Assembly (NCBI GenBank): GCA_026391695.1
Contig: JAPLDP010000035.1
Span: 1-64,000, forward strand
DNA from: Bacteroidota bacterium
Lineage (GTDB): Bacteria; Bacteroidota; Bacteroidia; Bacteroidales; JAGONC01
DNA length: 64,000 nucleotides
Direction: 5' to 3'
The translations under genes and the position numbers were made by a program. Positions within the stretch are counted from its first letter, which is position 1. Each line of letters begins with the position of its first letter. Below the pieces are notes generated by a model that worked only from the letters and a program-made list of their open reading frames with translations, did no database searches and was not told the origin of the DNA. Shown here one piece after another: positions 8,243 through 15,913 of this stretch.

Positions 8243-8779
8243 TTATTCAGCTTTCGGTCTGGGATGGGTAATTTTAGCTTTACTTGCCTCAAAATCAAAT
8301 GGTATATAAAAAGGATTTTCCTTATTATGGCATTTTTCACATACTGACTTGGTAGGGACAATTAAACCGTTTTTTAATGCTATATCATGATTTTTCATGA
8401 TATTCATACTCTTATATGCGCTGCCGGGGCCATGACAGGATTCACAGGAAACCCCTTCAGCAACTGTCAGTGTCTCAATCTTGTCAGCACTAACCGAGCC
8501 AGCTGTTGAATGGCATTTCAGGCACTTGGCATCTTTTGACGGATCGGCAATATTATTCGCCTTGGCATATTCCAGTGATTTAGGACTGCTTAATGAACTT
8601 AATGCTTTGGCATGCAGTGATTCAGACCAGATCTTGTACTGGAATCCGCTTTTTTCAGAGTTATGACACATTTTACATTTCAGTGCACCAACATACGTAT
8701 AATCCTGAGCTATAAGTACATTTGCCATCAGCAAAAACACAAAGCCAAACCAAAATACTTTTTTACTAAACATAGGCAT
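8243..8779 (-). CDS. Secreted tetrahaem cytochrome c (c554-like)
   Basis: Four CxxCH haem-binding motifs occur, at C35-H39, C86-H90, C112-H116 and C147-H151. An N-terminal signal peptide ends near VLIAQ (about residue 25), so the protein acts in the periplasm or at the cell surface as an electron carrier. The spacing, the CESCHGPG motif and the extra histidines resemble cytochrome c554/NapC-NrfA-related multihaem proteins. Either ATG 8779 or ATG 8773 (MFSKK) could be the start. A Bacteroidota promoter is seen upstream at 8819-8849. No partner oxidoreductase is adjacent, so its donor and acceptor are unknown. Confidence 0.85.
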   Translation of the reverse strand: MPMFSKKVFWFGFVFLLMANVLIAQDYTYVGALKCKMCHNSEKSGFQYKIWSESLHAKALSSLSSPKSLEYAKANNIADPSKDAKCLKCHSTAGSVSADKIETLTVAEGVSCESCHGPGSAYKSMNIMKNHDIALKNGLIVPTKSVCEKCHNKENPFYIPFDFEASKAKITHPRPKAE

Positions 8780-8818
8780 TTCCCTTTCTTCTAGTTAATA
8801 ATCGATAATTTAAAGTTA

Positions 8819-8849
8819 CAAATTTACATATTTAATTCATTTGATCAAT
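8819..8849 (-). promoter_or_regulatory. Bacteroidota-type promoter for the cytochrome c gene
   Basis: On the minus strand ATTG (8849-8846) is followed, after 19 bases, by TAAATTTG (8826-8819). This fits the TTTG/TTG - 19 - TAnnTTTG consensus of the phylum. The box lies about 40 bases before the start codon at 8779. Confidence 0.55.
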
Positions 8850-8968
8850 CACCTGAAAAAAAATTGCCTGACATCCAAAAACCGCCCTATAAAGATGGTT
8901 TAGATTATTTAAGAAGTGATTCCTGTTGTTGCTTTTATCCTTTCGGTATTTATTTTTGTTTTAATTAA

Positions 8969-9184
8969 TTTCTTATTTTAGGGCTCGACAGAATTTACCT
9001 ATTCCTCATGGCCATAATAACTTTCCTTTTGAAAAAAGAATGGTGGTGGATGATAGCTGTTCCAGCTATGGTGCTGTCACAAATTCTCATCATACTATAT
9101 TGGAAGGACGCCAAATTCGGCACAATAGCCAATGTGATCATACTGGCTACCATGATAGTTGAATATAGAGTATGGAATTTGTAA
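8969..9184 (+). pseudogene. Remnant of a membrane protein (N-terminal membrane part)
   Basis: The open frame from 8969 to TAA 9182-9184 (ATG at 9008) encodes two to three hydrophobic segments, with KKEWWW between the first two and the run YWKDAKFGTIANVIILATM. I recognise that run from the membrane portion of larger Bacteroidota proteins (DUF6544-like, by memory). The expected downstream domain is absent. The composition and conserved motif argue that it is a real protein remnant rather than chance. Confidence 0.45.
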
Positions 9185-9281
9185 TACAATGGTAAGAAAG
9201 AAAGAGAGTCAAGGGTGACATTGAAATTAAATCACGAATTTCTCAATATTATTGATTAATAATTTTAAATACGAAAAGATT

Positions 9282-9923
9282 ATGAAAGCATTTATTTCAG
9301 TTTTTCTATCAGTTTTATTCATGTCATCAGGTACTTATGCACAAAAGTTTGAAAAGATCAACCTTAATGAACCTGAACTGAATACAGGTAAATTATTAAT
9401 GCAAGCCCTGAAAGACCGTAAAAGCGACAGGGTATTTTCTGACAAAGAGCTGTCGTTGCAGGAACTTTCAAACTTACTTTGGGCAGCAGATGGTTTTAAT
9501 CGTCCTGAAGAGGGAAAACGAACAGCTCCCAGTGCAATGAACAAGCAGGAAATAGATATATATGTCATTCTGAAAAATGGCATTTACCTGTATGACGCAA
9601 AAGAAAAAGCATTATTACCCGTTGCAGAAGGAGATTTCAGAAAGGAAGCGGGTAAACAGGATTTTGTTGCTACTGCTCCGGTGAATCTGGTTTTCGTTGC
9701 AGATTTAAATAAACTGGGCAAAGATAAAAAAGTTGAGGACACGTATTCAGGGGTGAATGTCGGCTTTATTTCACAGAATGTCTATCTTTATTGTGCTTCC
9801 GCTGATCTGGCAACGGTTGCGCGTGGTTCTGTCGACAAAGAGGGACTTTCTAAGACACTTCAGTTAAAACCCGGACAGGTTGTAATTTTGGGGCAGACAA
9901 TCGGTTACCGTCCTGAAAAATAG
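9282..9923 (+). CDS. Exported nitroreductase-family protein (SagB-type)
   Basis: This is a flavin-dependent nitroreductase fold protein of the SagB/ThcOx type. It shows the family run RKSDRVFSDKELSLQELSNL, then LLWAADGFNR, KRTAPSAMNKQEIDIY and a C-terminal GQVVILGQTIGYR. From ATG 9282 the protein starts with a signal peptide (MKAFISVFL, ending near TYAQ at about residue 21), so it acts outside the cytoplasm. This start is preferred to an in-frame ATG at 9252 because it places the signal peptide correctly. Relatives are FMN-binding oxidoreductases of unknown substrate. It stands alone, without the cyclodehydratase genes of sag clusters. Confidence 0.8.
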   Translation: MKAFISVFLSVLFMSSGTYAQKFEKINLNEPELNTGKLLMQALKDRKSDRVFSDKELSLQELSNLLWAADGFNRPEEGKRTAPSAMNKQEIDIYVILKNGIYLYDAKEKALLPVAEGDFRKEAGKQDFVATAPVNLVFVADLNKLGKDKKVEDTYSGVNVGFISQNVYLYCASADLATVARGSVDKEGLSKTLQLKPGQVVILGQTIGYRPEK

Positions 9924-10059
9924 TGCTTCACTTGATTTACAATACATTAGAAGGATAAAGCGGAGGAATTAACGGGTTTAACTTTAAATTGACACTCATC
10001 CTTCAAAATAAATCGTTTATTTTGTAAATCCGTTTCACAAAAAAACGAACCGGGAAATA

Positions 10060-10860
10060 ATGGCGAAAACAGCATTAATCACAGGAGGATCATCGGGTTT
10101 AGGATTTTCATTTGCCACTTTACTTGGAAAAGAAGGTTATCACATTATCATATTAGCACGAAACGAACAACGAATAAAAAAGGCAGCTGAAGCTTTAGCA
10201 GAAAAAAATATTTCGGCTAGAGGTATCGCTTGTGATGTGACACAGGAAGGCCAACTGCGTGAAGCCGCTGCCATAGTCAGGAGTGAATTCGGGCAAATAG
10301 ATTTTCTGGTTCTCAATGCCGGGGAGGTCACGACAAAACTGCTTAAAGATTATTCATCGGCAACAGAATTAAAAAAGGACCTTGAAATTGATCTGTGGGG
10401 TACGATTCAGTCTGCTTATTTCTTTGTACCCTTACTTCCTTCCGGGTCGAAAGTGCTGATGACCTCCTCGGGATTCGGCCTGATGGGAGCTGCCGGGTAT
10501 TCCATATACTGTGCAGCAAAAGCGGGTATAATCAATTTTGGGGAATCCTTACGTCGGGAGTTACTACATAAAAATATTTCTGTATATGTCACCTGTCCTG
10601 GCGATATGGATACACCTCAATTCCATGCGGAGATTGAAGGTCAGCCTGGCTGGATGAAAGAGAAGAGTTCTCCACGGAAAATGATGCCAGCAGAAATTTC
10701 CGCAAAACGCATTCTCAGGCAATGCCGGGGACATACAAAATTCCTCATCATCCCCAGTCCAGATGTCAGATTATTGATAGTCGTTTCAAAACTACTGCCC
10801 AGGAAATGGAGAGACAGAATGATTGATAGCATGTTTCCTCGTCCGGTTAAAAAAGAGTGA
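10060..10860 (+). CDS. 3-ketodihydrosphingosine reductase-like short-chain dehydrogenase
   Basis: This is a classical short-chain dehydrogenase: TGGSSGLG at 8-15 binds the nucleotide, NAG is at 86-88, catalytic S136/S137, and Y150-x3-K154. The C-terminal half has a PGDMDTPQF motif followed by a KM-PAEISAKRIL helix, the pattern of eukaryotic KDSR (P-x-DTDTP...). That suggests reduction of 3-ketosphinganine to sphinganine with NADPH. The inference is much strengthened by the next gene, a serine palmitoyltransferase-type enzyme 51 bp downstream on the same strand. A generic SDR of other specificity cannot be excluded from sequence alone. Confidence 0.75.
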   Translation: MAKTALITGGSSGLGFSFATLLGKEGYHIIILARNEQRIKKAAEALAEKNISARGIACDVTQEGQLREAAAIVRSEFGQIDFLVLNAGEVTTKLLKDYSSATELKKDLEIDLWGTIQSAYFFVPLLPSGSKVLMTSSGFGLMGAAGYSIYCAAKAGIINFGESLRRELLHKNISVYVTCPGDMDTPQFHAEIEGQPGWMKEKSSPRKMMPAEISAKRILRQCRGHTKFLIIPSPDVRLLIVVSKLLPRKWRDRMIDSMFPRPVKKE

Positions 10861-10911
10861 TGGTACAATACCATCAAAATTCCTGACAACCTGCATAAAC
10901 TAACTGAACGG

Positions 10912-12249
10912 ATGAAACTAAAATCAATAGAAAGAGCAAAAACAAAAACTATGAATTCAGACCTTTTGAAAGCTTTGGGAGGCAGCGCCCTTGATTATTT
11001 AAAGATAAACGGCAAGAATCTTTACGACCGATACAAGCCCTTGTTTGAACATGCATCCTTAAGAGACAAATACGGTGTATTATTCTCAGCAAACAGGGTA
11101 CTGACGTCTGTCGTATCTCCTTATGTAAATGCAGAGATTGCCAAGCAGCAAAGTAAAAGGTTTTTAAATTTCAGTTCCCAGGATTATATGGGATTGGCTC
11201 AAAACGATGAAGTAAAAAAAGCTGCCAAGACAGCTATTGATGAATATGGGATACACACAGCTTCGTCACCGATACTGACGGGGAGGAATAAACTGACGGA
11301 AGTCTTAGAGAGTAAACTGGCAGGAATTCTGGGAGCGGAGCAATGTTTATTATTTCCAACCGGCTGGGGTGCCTGTTTTGGCGTTATCGGGGCATTGGTG
11401 ACATCAAACGATCATCTGATCATTGATTCATTGTCACATAACAGTCTTCAGGTTGCAGCCAAATACAGCACACAGTCGATACAAAAATTCAGACATAATG
11501 ATACGGAACATCTTGAAAATCTTCTGAAAAAAAGTCGCGAAAAACATCCTGAAAGCGGTATTTTTATTGTAATTGAGAGTCTGTACTCGATGAACTCCGA
11601 TATGCCAGATTTGAAGACTGTGCTGTATCTGATCAGAAAATATGAAGCCATTTTGATTTTGGATATAGCTCATGACTTTGGTGCCATGGGAGAAAAAGGT
11701 CTTGGATTGTTAGAGACCGTTGCTGAGGATAATCTGGAAAATGTTGTCATTTGCGGTGCATTCAGCAAATCATTTGCCTCCAATGGAGGATTTGTCGCGG
11801 GACCCCAGATAATCAGGCCTCAGCTCATTGTATTTGCGCCCTCATATACCTTTTCAAATGGCATATCACCCATGCAATGTTCTGTTGCACTGAAATGTGC
11901 TGAAATCATGTTTTCAGCAGAAGGCGATATATTAAGAAAAAGGCTTAAGGAAAATATAGATTTCAGCATTAGGGCATTTAAGGAAAACCATTTTACAACT
12001 TTAGGTATCCCAAGTCCAATTGTACCAGTATTGATAGGAGAAGAAGATCTGGCCAGGCAGATATCCAAAGAAATCACCAAAAAGGGTTTGCTGGCCAACC
12101 TGGCTGAGTTTCCTGCAGTACCCAAAGGTAAAGCGATCTTCCGTTTCCAGTTGATGAGTACGCATCAACATAATCAAATAACTGAGGCTGTCAATATTCT
12201 TAAAGGTACTAAAGTTGATGCTGAACTTACATTAAAGGAGTTAAGATAG
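10912..12249 (+). CDS. spt: Serine palmitoyltransferase-type alpha-oxoamine synthase
   Basis: This is a PLP-dependent enzyme that would condense serine with an acyl-CoA or acyl-ACP to 3-ketosphinganine, the first step of sphingolipid synthesis. The fold-type I alpha-oxoamine synthase features are clear: FSSQDYMGLA near 88, GSRF-type region replaced by SSPILTGRN, H176 in SLSHNS (ring stacking), D251 and H254 in DIAHDFGAMG, and PLP lysine K286 in GAFSKSFAS. The family also includes KBL and AONS, but the upstream ketosphinganine-reductase-like gene favours serine palmitoyltransferase. ATG 10912 is used; an internal ATG 39 bases on (residue 14) is an alternative. Confidence 0.8.
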   Translation: MKLKSIERAKTKTMNSDLLKALGGSALDYLKINGKNLYDRYKPLFEHASLRDKYGVLFSANRVLTSVVSPYVNAEIAKQQSKRFLNFSSQDYMGLAQNDEVKKAAKTAIDEYGIHTASSPILTGRNKLTEVLESKLAGILGAEQCLLFPTGWGACFGVIGALVTSNDHLIIDSLSHNSLQVAAKYSTQSIQKFRHNDTEHLENLLKKSREKHPESGIFIVIESLYSMNSDMPDLKTVLYLIRKYEAILILDIAHDFGAMGEKGLGLLETVAEDNLENVVICGAFSKSFASNGGFVAGPQIIRPQLIVFAPSYTFSNGISPMQCSVALKCAEIMFSAEGDILRKRLKENIDFSIRAFKENHFTTLGIPSPIVPVLIGEEDLARQISKEITKKGLLANLAEFPAVPKGKAIFRFQLMSTHQHNQITEAVNILKGTKVDAELTLKELR

Positions 12250-12334
12250 GCCTTTAAGTTATCACGCATATACATTAACTTTTACTAACAGTACCTTGAA
12301 ATCCTGTCTGCTGAAAAACCAAAATAAATATGTT

Positions 12335-13090
12335 ATGAAGCAATGGTACGAAGAACTCTTTGAAGACTATGCTGATCAATATGACAAGGAATCTTTTACA
12401 AAAGGGACAATCGGGGAAGTAGATTTTATTGAGCAGGAGATCAACTTTAATAAGACTACCAGGATACTGGATATCGGATGTGGTACAGGAAGACACTCTA
12501 TTGAGCTGGCCAGACGCGGATATAATGTGACAGGAATAGATCTTTCAGGATCACAACTCTCAAAAGCAAAAAGAAAGGCTGAATCACTTGGACTTAAAAT
12601 CGATTTTCTTCTGAAAGATGCCAGGGATTTCTCATTTACCAATCCGTTTGACTTGGCAATAATGATCTGTGAAGGAGCATTCCCATTGATGGAAACCGAT
12701 GAGATGAATTTCACCATTCTAAAAAACGCCTATAATGCATTGACAGAAAAAGGTAAATTAATTTTTACGACTATCAGTGGTTTATTTCCTTTATTTCATT
12801 CCGTAAAGGATTTCATCACCCAGAATTCCCATGATGGTAAAACCAATGGAAACACGTTTGATTTAATGACCTTCAGGGACCACTCTACATATGAAATAAC
12901 TGATGATAAAGGAAATAAAAAAATATTGGTCTGTTGCGAAAGATATTATGTCCCTTCAGAGATTACCTGGCTTTTAAAATCTCTTGCATTTTCAAAGATC
13001 GGCATATATGGCTGTAAACTTGGGGCTTTCAGCCGGAATGATGCTTTGACCACTGAGAATTATGAAATGCTGGTACTTGCTGAAAAATAA
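12335..13090 (+). CDS. SAM-dependent methyltransferase next to the sphingolipid genes
   Basis: This class I methyltransferase has RILDIGCGTGRHS at residues 43-55, an acidic strand VTGIDLS, a KDARDF motif and a FDLAIMICEG motif II. It probably starts at ATG 12335 (MKQWYEELF); an in-frame ATG at 12296 would add 13 poorly supported residues. The start YEELF-x-DYA is common in a large family of cytoplasmic methyltransferases with unassigned substrates. It follows the serine palmitoyltransferase gene by 85 bp on the same strand, so a lipid-related role is possible but only inferred from position. Confidence 0.75.
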   Translation: MKQWYEELFEDYADQYDKESFTKGTIGEVDFIEQEINFNKTTRILDIGCGTGRHSIELARRGYNVTGIDLSGSQLSKAKRKAESLGLKIDFLLKDARDFSFTNPFDLAIMICEGAFPLMETDEMNFTILKNAYNALTEKGKLIFTTISGLFPLFHSVKDFITQNSHDGKTNGNTFDLMTFRDHSTYEITDDKGNKKILVCCERYYVPSEITWLLKSLAFSKIGIYGCKLGAFSRNDALTTENYEMLVLAEK

Positions 13091-13170
13091 AAGCACCTTA
13101 AGTCGTTTTCCGGAGATTAAACAGACTAAATTTCAGACCTTCACTCTGATAATGAATTGTGTTGATTGTA

Positions 13171-13626
13171 TCAATTTTCCCTCAGCACATATTCATCATA
13201 TTCCAGTTCAAAGCGGAGCTTATGTTTAGCTTCCTCCTGAGCCAGGGACATGAACAGATTTCTGAGATAGTCGGAAGGAGCTTTTTCTGAGAGGTTCAAG
13301 TAAAGCCTAAAGGCATTCTTTTCCTTTTTCATTGCCAAAATCAATGCATCCTGGTAAGTCATATCTGGTGAAGGTTCAACATCGGTCAGGTAGTCAGCGA
13401 TCTTCAGGTCAGAAATGGCTTCATGTCTGATCGCATACTGGCCTGTGGTTCTGATAGTCGTCAACTTTGCTTTATGGCCCATTTCTTCGCGTGCAAACTG
13501 GGTAAAAACACTCCGCATTTCTTCATTCTTGGAGGTGTTGGCCAGCTGCGAATAAAAATTAACAGCCTCTTGTTCAGCATTTATGGCGAAATCAAAAATG
13601 TCGTTAACGGTGGTGAATTCTTTCAT
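13171..13626 (-). CDS. Rubrerythrin-like ferritin-fold diiron protein
   Basis: This four-helix ferritin-like protein of 151 residues carries two E-x6-Y / E-x-x-H pairs: E18 to Y25 with E48-x2-H51, and E102 to Y109 with E132-x2-H135. These are the ligands of a diiron centre as in rubrerythrin. The C-terminal rubredoxin-type Cys4 iron domain is absent, as in erythrin-type proteins. A role in peroxide reduction or iron handling is likely by family. A TAnnTTTG box sits just upstream. It is convergent with the methyltransferase gene. Confidence 0.8.
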   Translation of the reverse strand: MKEFTTVNDIFDFAINAEQEAVNFYSQLANTSKNEEMRSVFTQFAREEMGHKAKLTTIRTTGQYAIRHEAISDLKIADYLTDVEPSPDMTYQDALILAMKKEKNAFRLYLNLSEKAPSDYLRNLFMSLAQEEAKHKLRFELEYDEYVLREN

Positions 13627-13656
13627 AGTACCAGATGTTTATTTAAACCTTTCGTG

Positions 13657-13664
13657 CAAATTTA
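13657..13664 (-). promoter_or_regulatory. Probable -7 box for the rubrerythrin-like gene
   Basis: On the minus strand TAAATTTG reads from 13664 to 13657, matching TAnnTTTG, about 30 bases before the ATG at 13626. The -33 position falls on the T tract of the gdhA terminator (TTTT), so the upstream element is only partly conserved. Confidence 0.4.
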
Positions 13665-13680
13665 TTAATTATTCCTATAG

Positions 13681-13723
13681 AAAAAAAAGGATGCTATCCG
13701 AATAAATTTCCCGGATAGCATCC
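13681..13723 (-). terminator. Rho-independent terminator of gdhA
   Basis: On the minus strand GGATGCTATCCG (13723-13712) pairs perfectly with CGGATAGCATCC (13700-13689) around an 11-base loop. Eight T residues follow at once (13688-13681). It lies 38 bases after the gdhA stop. Confidence 0.9.
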
Positions 13724-13761
13724 TCACACCAATCCAATATCTATAATCTTTAAATCTTCAA

Positions 13762-15099
13762 TCAAATTACGCCCTGATCGAGCATGGCATTGGCCACTTT
13801 CATGAAGCCAGCCACATTAGCGCCCTTGACATAATTGACGTAACCATCAGCTTGTCTGCCGTAAGTGACGCAGGTATTATGTATGCTTTGCATAATATGA
13901 TGTAAGCGGGTATCCACTTCGGTGGAAGGCCAATTGAGTTTCATGGAGTTCTGAGCCATTTCGAGGCCTGATGTAGCCACTCCGCCAGCATTAACAGCTT
14001 TACCGGGAGCATAAAGCACTTTAGATTCCTGGAATGCCTCAATGGCTTCGGGAGTACAGGGCATATTTGCACCTTCTGCTACACACATAACACCGTTTAC
14101 AATGAGTTTTTCGGCATCTTCCTTTTCCAGTTCATTCTGAGTAGCACAGGGCAAAGCTATGTCACATTTCACCTCCCATGGCCGTTTACCCTGATGGAAT
14201 TGAGCTCCCGTGAACTCATAAGAATATGGTTTGACGATATCCTCGTTTGAAGCTCTCAGTTCGAGCATATACTCAATCTTATGACCTGAGATACCATCAG
14301 GATCATAAATATATCCATCGGGGCCGGAGATGGTGACGACCTTACCGCCCAGGTGGGTGACTTTAAGGGCCGCGCCCCATGCCACGTTGCCAAAACCGGA
14401 TAAAGCGACAATTTTACCATTCAAATCCTGTCCTTTTGTTTTAAGCATTTCTTCTGCAAAATATACCGCTCCGAATCCGGTAGCTTCAGGTCTTACCAGA
14501 CTACCACCCCAGTTAAGACCTTTCCCAGTCAAAACACCGGTATGTTCCCTGGTGAGCTTCTTATACATTCCATACAGGAATCCAATCTCACGTGTACCGA
14601 CACCAATATCACCCGCCGGAACGTCAGTTTCGGGGCCAATGACTTTCCATAATTCAAGCATAAAAGACTGGCAGAACCTCATAATCTCATGATTGGATTT
14701 GCCTTTAGGATTAAAATCGGAACCTCCCTTTGCACCACCCATAGGCAATGTAGTGAGACTATTTTTAAAGATCTGCTCAAAGCCTAAAAATTTTAATATA
14801 CTGAGGTTGACACTCGGGTGAAAGCGAAGACCACCCTTATAGGGACCAATGGCGTTGTTGAACTGAATACGGTAACCGATGTTAACCTGCACCTTGCCAT
14901 TATCATCCATCCAAGGCACTTTGAACATGACAATTCTGTCGGGTTCAATTATCCTTTGAAGAATGTTTGCTGATTCAAACTGAGGATTTTCATCATATAC
15001 TTCTTCAATTGATTCTAAAACTTCACGAACGGCTTGATGATACTCAACTTCACCCGGATGTTTTTTTTCCAGATCGTTCATTATTCTTTCGATATCCAT
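13762..15099 (-). CDS. gdhA: NADP-type glutamate dehydrogenase
   Basis: This enzyme catalyses 2-oxoglutarate + NH4+ + NAD(P)H = glutamate, linking ammonia assimilation to the citric acid cycle in the cytoplasm. The 445-residue length is that of the hexameric small GDH. Key residues are visible: K88 in GPYKGGLRFHP, K112, catalytic K124 in MGGAKGGSDF, and D164 in PAGDIGVG. The nucleotide-binding fold follows (ALSGFGNVAWG). The sequence resembles NADP-specific enzymes of E. coli type. The gene is monocistronic: it has its own strong terminator, and the next upstream gene ends 154 bases away. Confidence 0.95.
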   Translation of the reverse strand: MDIERIMNDLEKKHPGEVEYHQAVREVLESIEEVYDENPQFESANILQRIIEPDRIVMFKVPWMDDNGKVQVNIGYRIQFNNAIGPYKGGLRFHPSVNLSILKFLGFEQIFKNSLTTLPMGGAKGGSDFNPKGKSNHEIMRFCQSFMLELWKVIGPETDVPAGDIGVGTREIGFLYGMYKKLTREHTGVLTGKGLNWGGSLVRPEATGFGAVYFAEEMLKTKGQDLNGKIVALSGFGNVAWGAALKVTHLGGKVVTISGPDGYIYDPDGISGHKIEYMLELRASNEDIVKPYSYEFTGAQFHQGKRPWEVKCDIALPCATQNELEKEDAEKLIVNGVMCVAEGANMPCTPEAIEAFQESKVLYAPGKAVNAGGVATSGLEMAQNSMKLNWPSTEVDTRLHHIMQSIHNTCVTYGRQADGYVNYVKGANVAGFMKVANAMLDQGVI

Positions 15100-15253
15100 A
15101 ACAATATTAAATTAAGAATTAATAATTTACAGTTAATGCAGTATTTTAGTTGTTACAAAACTAACAGTGTTATTTTTTTCACAGCGCAAAGTAAATTCTT
15201 TACGTCTTCATTTCCAAATTTATTTAGAGGTTTTTCCCATTCTTATCTGATAT

Positions 15254-15913
15254 CTATGGCTTATACTTTTCAGATATGACATTGCCACGATCATAAACGA
15301 TTATTTTCTGAATTCTGCCATTTTCGTCATACCAGATTTCTTCACCATGCTTAAGGTTATTTTCATAATTGATCATGCGATTAATCTTTCCATTTGGGAA
15401 ATAACCTAACTGTTTTCCAGAACCATTGACAAAAGAGCCTTCTCCGGTTTTCAATCCCCGATTGTCAGTAAATGTCCACGTACTATCAAAGTTTCCGTTT
15501 TTAAAATAGCCAGCAACTTTTATCTGTCCGTTATCATGAAATACCTTATAAGGGCCGTTCAAAATATCATTTAGGTAATACTCCTCAGAGATCTTATTTC
15601 CCTGTTCATCCCATTTTAAAGAAATGCCATTCCGGAGATTGTCATGATAAGTATCAGTCGATTGTTTTATTCCATTGAAGTACCAGCGGGTAGTCACACC
15701 TTCAAGTATACCATTCCTGTATAAAGACTCTATTTGTTTATTTCCATTCTGATACCACCATTTTGCATTACCGTTGATTTTTCCATTTCTGTAAGGAATT
15801 TCATATTTCCTGACACCATTTTCCCAATAACTGATCTCTTTATTTTTACATCCAGAGATTAATAAGCTGATCAACAGAATCAGTCCAATTACTGTCAGAA
15901 CTAGCTTATTCAT
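15254..15913 (-). CDS. MORN-repeat lipoprotein (YwqK-like)
   Basis: The ATG at 15913 gives a lipoprotein signal (MNKLVLTVIG, then LISGC with lipidated C22). At least seven repeats of the MORN_2 type follow, each of the form W/Y-x-x-NG-x-x...-x-x-Y-x-NG-x-x-x-G (for example YRNGKINGNAKWWYQNGNKQ). The protein should sit in the outer or inner membrane facing the periplasm. Related proteins are labelled YwqK antitoxins in databases, but no toxin partner is nearby, and the function is unknown. The ATG overlaps the end of the upstream GT39 gene by 8 bases, so the two are probably translationally coupled. Confidence 0.75.
   Translation of the reverse strand: MNKLVLTVIGLILLISLLISGCKNKEISYWENGVRKYEIPYRNGKINGNAKWWYQNGNKQIESLYRNGILEGVTTRWYFNGIKQSTDTYHDNLRNGISLKWDEQGNKISEEYYLNDILNGPYKVFHDNGQIKVAGYFKNGNFDSTWTFTDNRGLKTGEGSFVNGSGKQLGYFPNGKINRMINYENNLKHGEEIWYDENGRIQKIIVYDRGNVISEKYKP

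Noticed and set aside
8995-9189. A 64-residue frame on the minus strand
   Set aside because: The plus-strand frame here encodes a recognisable membrane-protein remnant, so this is its shadow.
11434-11673. Open frames on the minus strand inside the serine palmitoyltransferase gene
   Set aside because: They are antisense shadows of a gene with a complete set of PLP-enzyme motifs.
15254-15913. A toxin-antitoxin pair based on the YwqK label of MORN proteins
   Set aside because: No toxin-like neighbour is present, and the lipobox and repeats point to an envelope lipoprotein.
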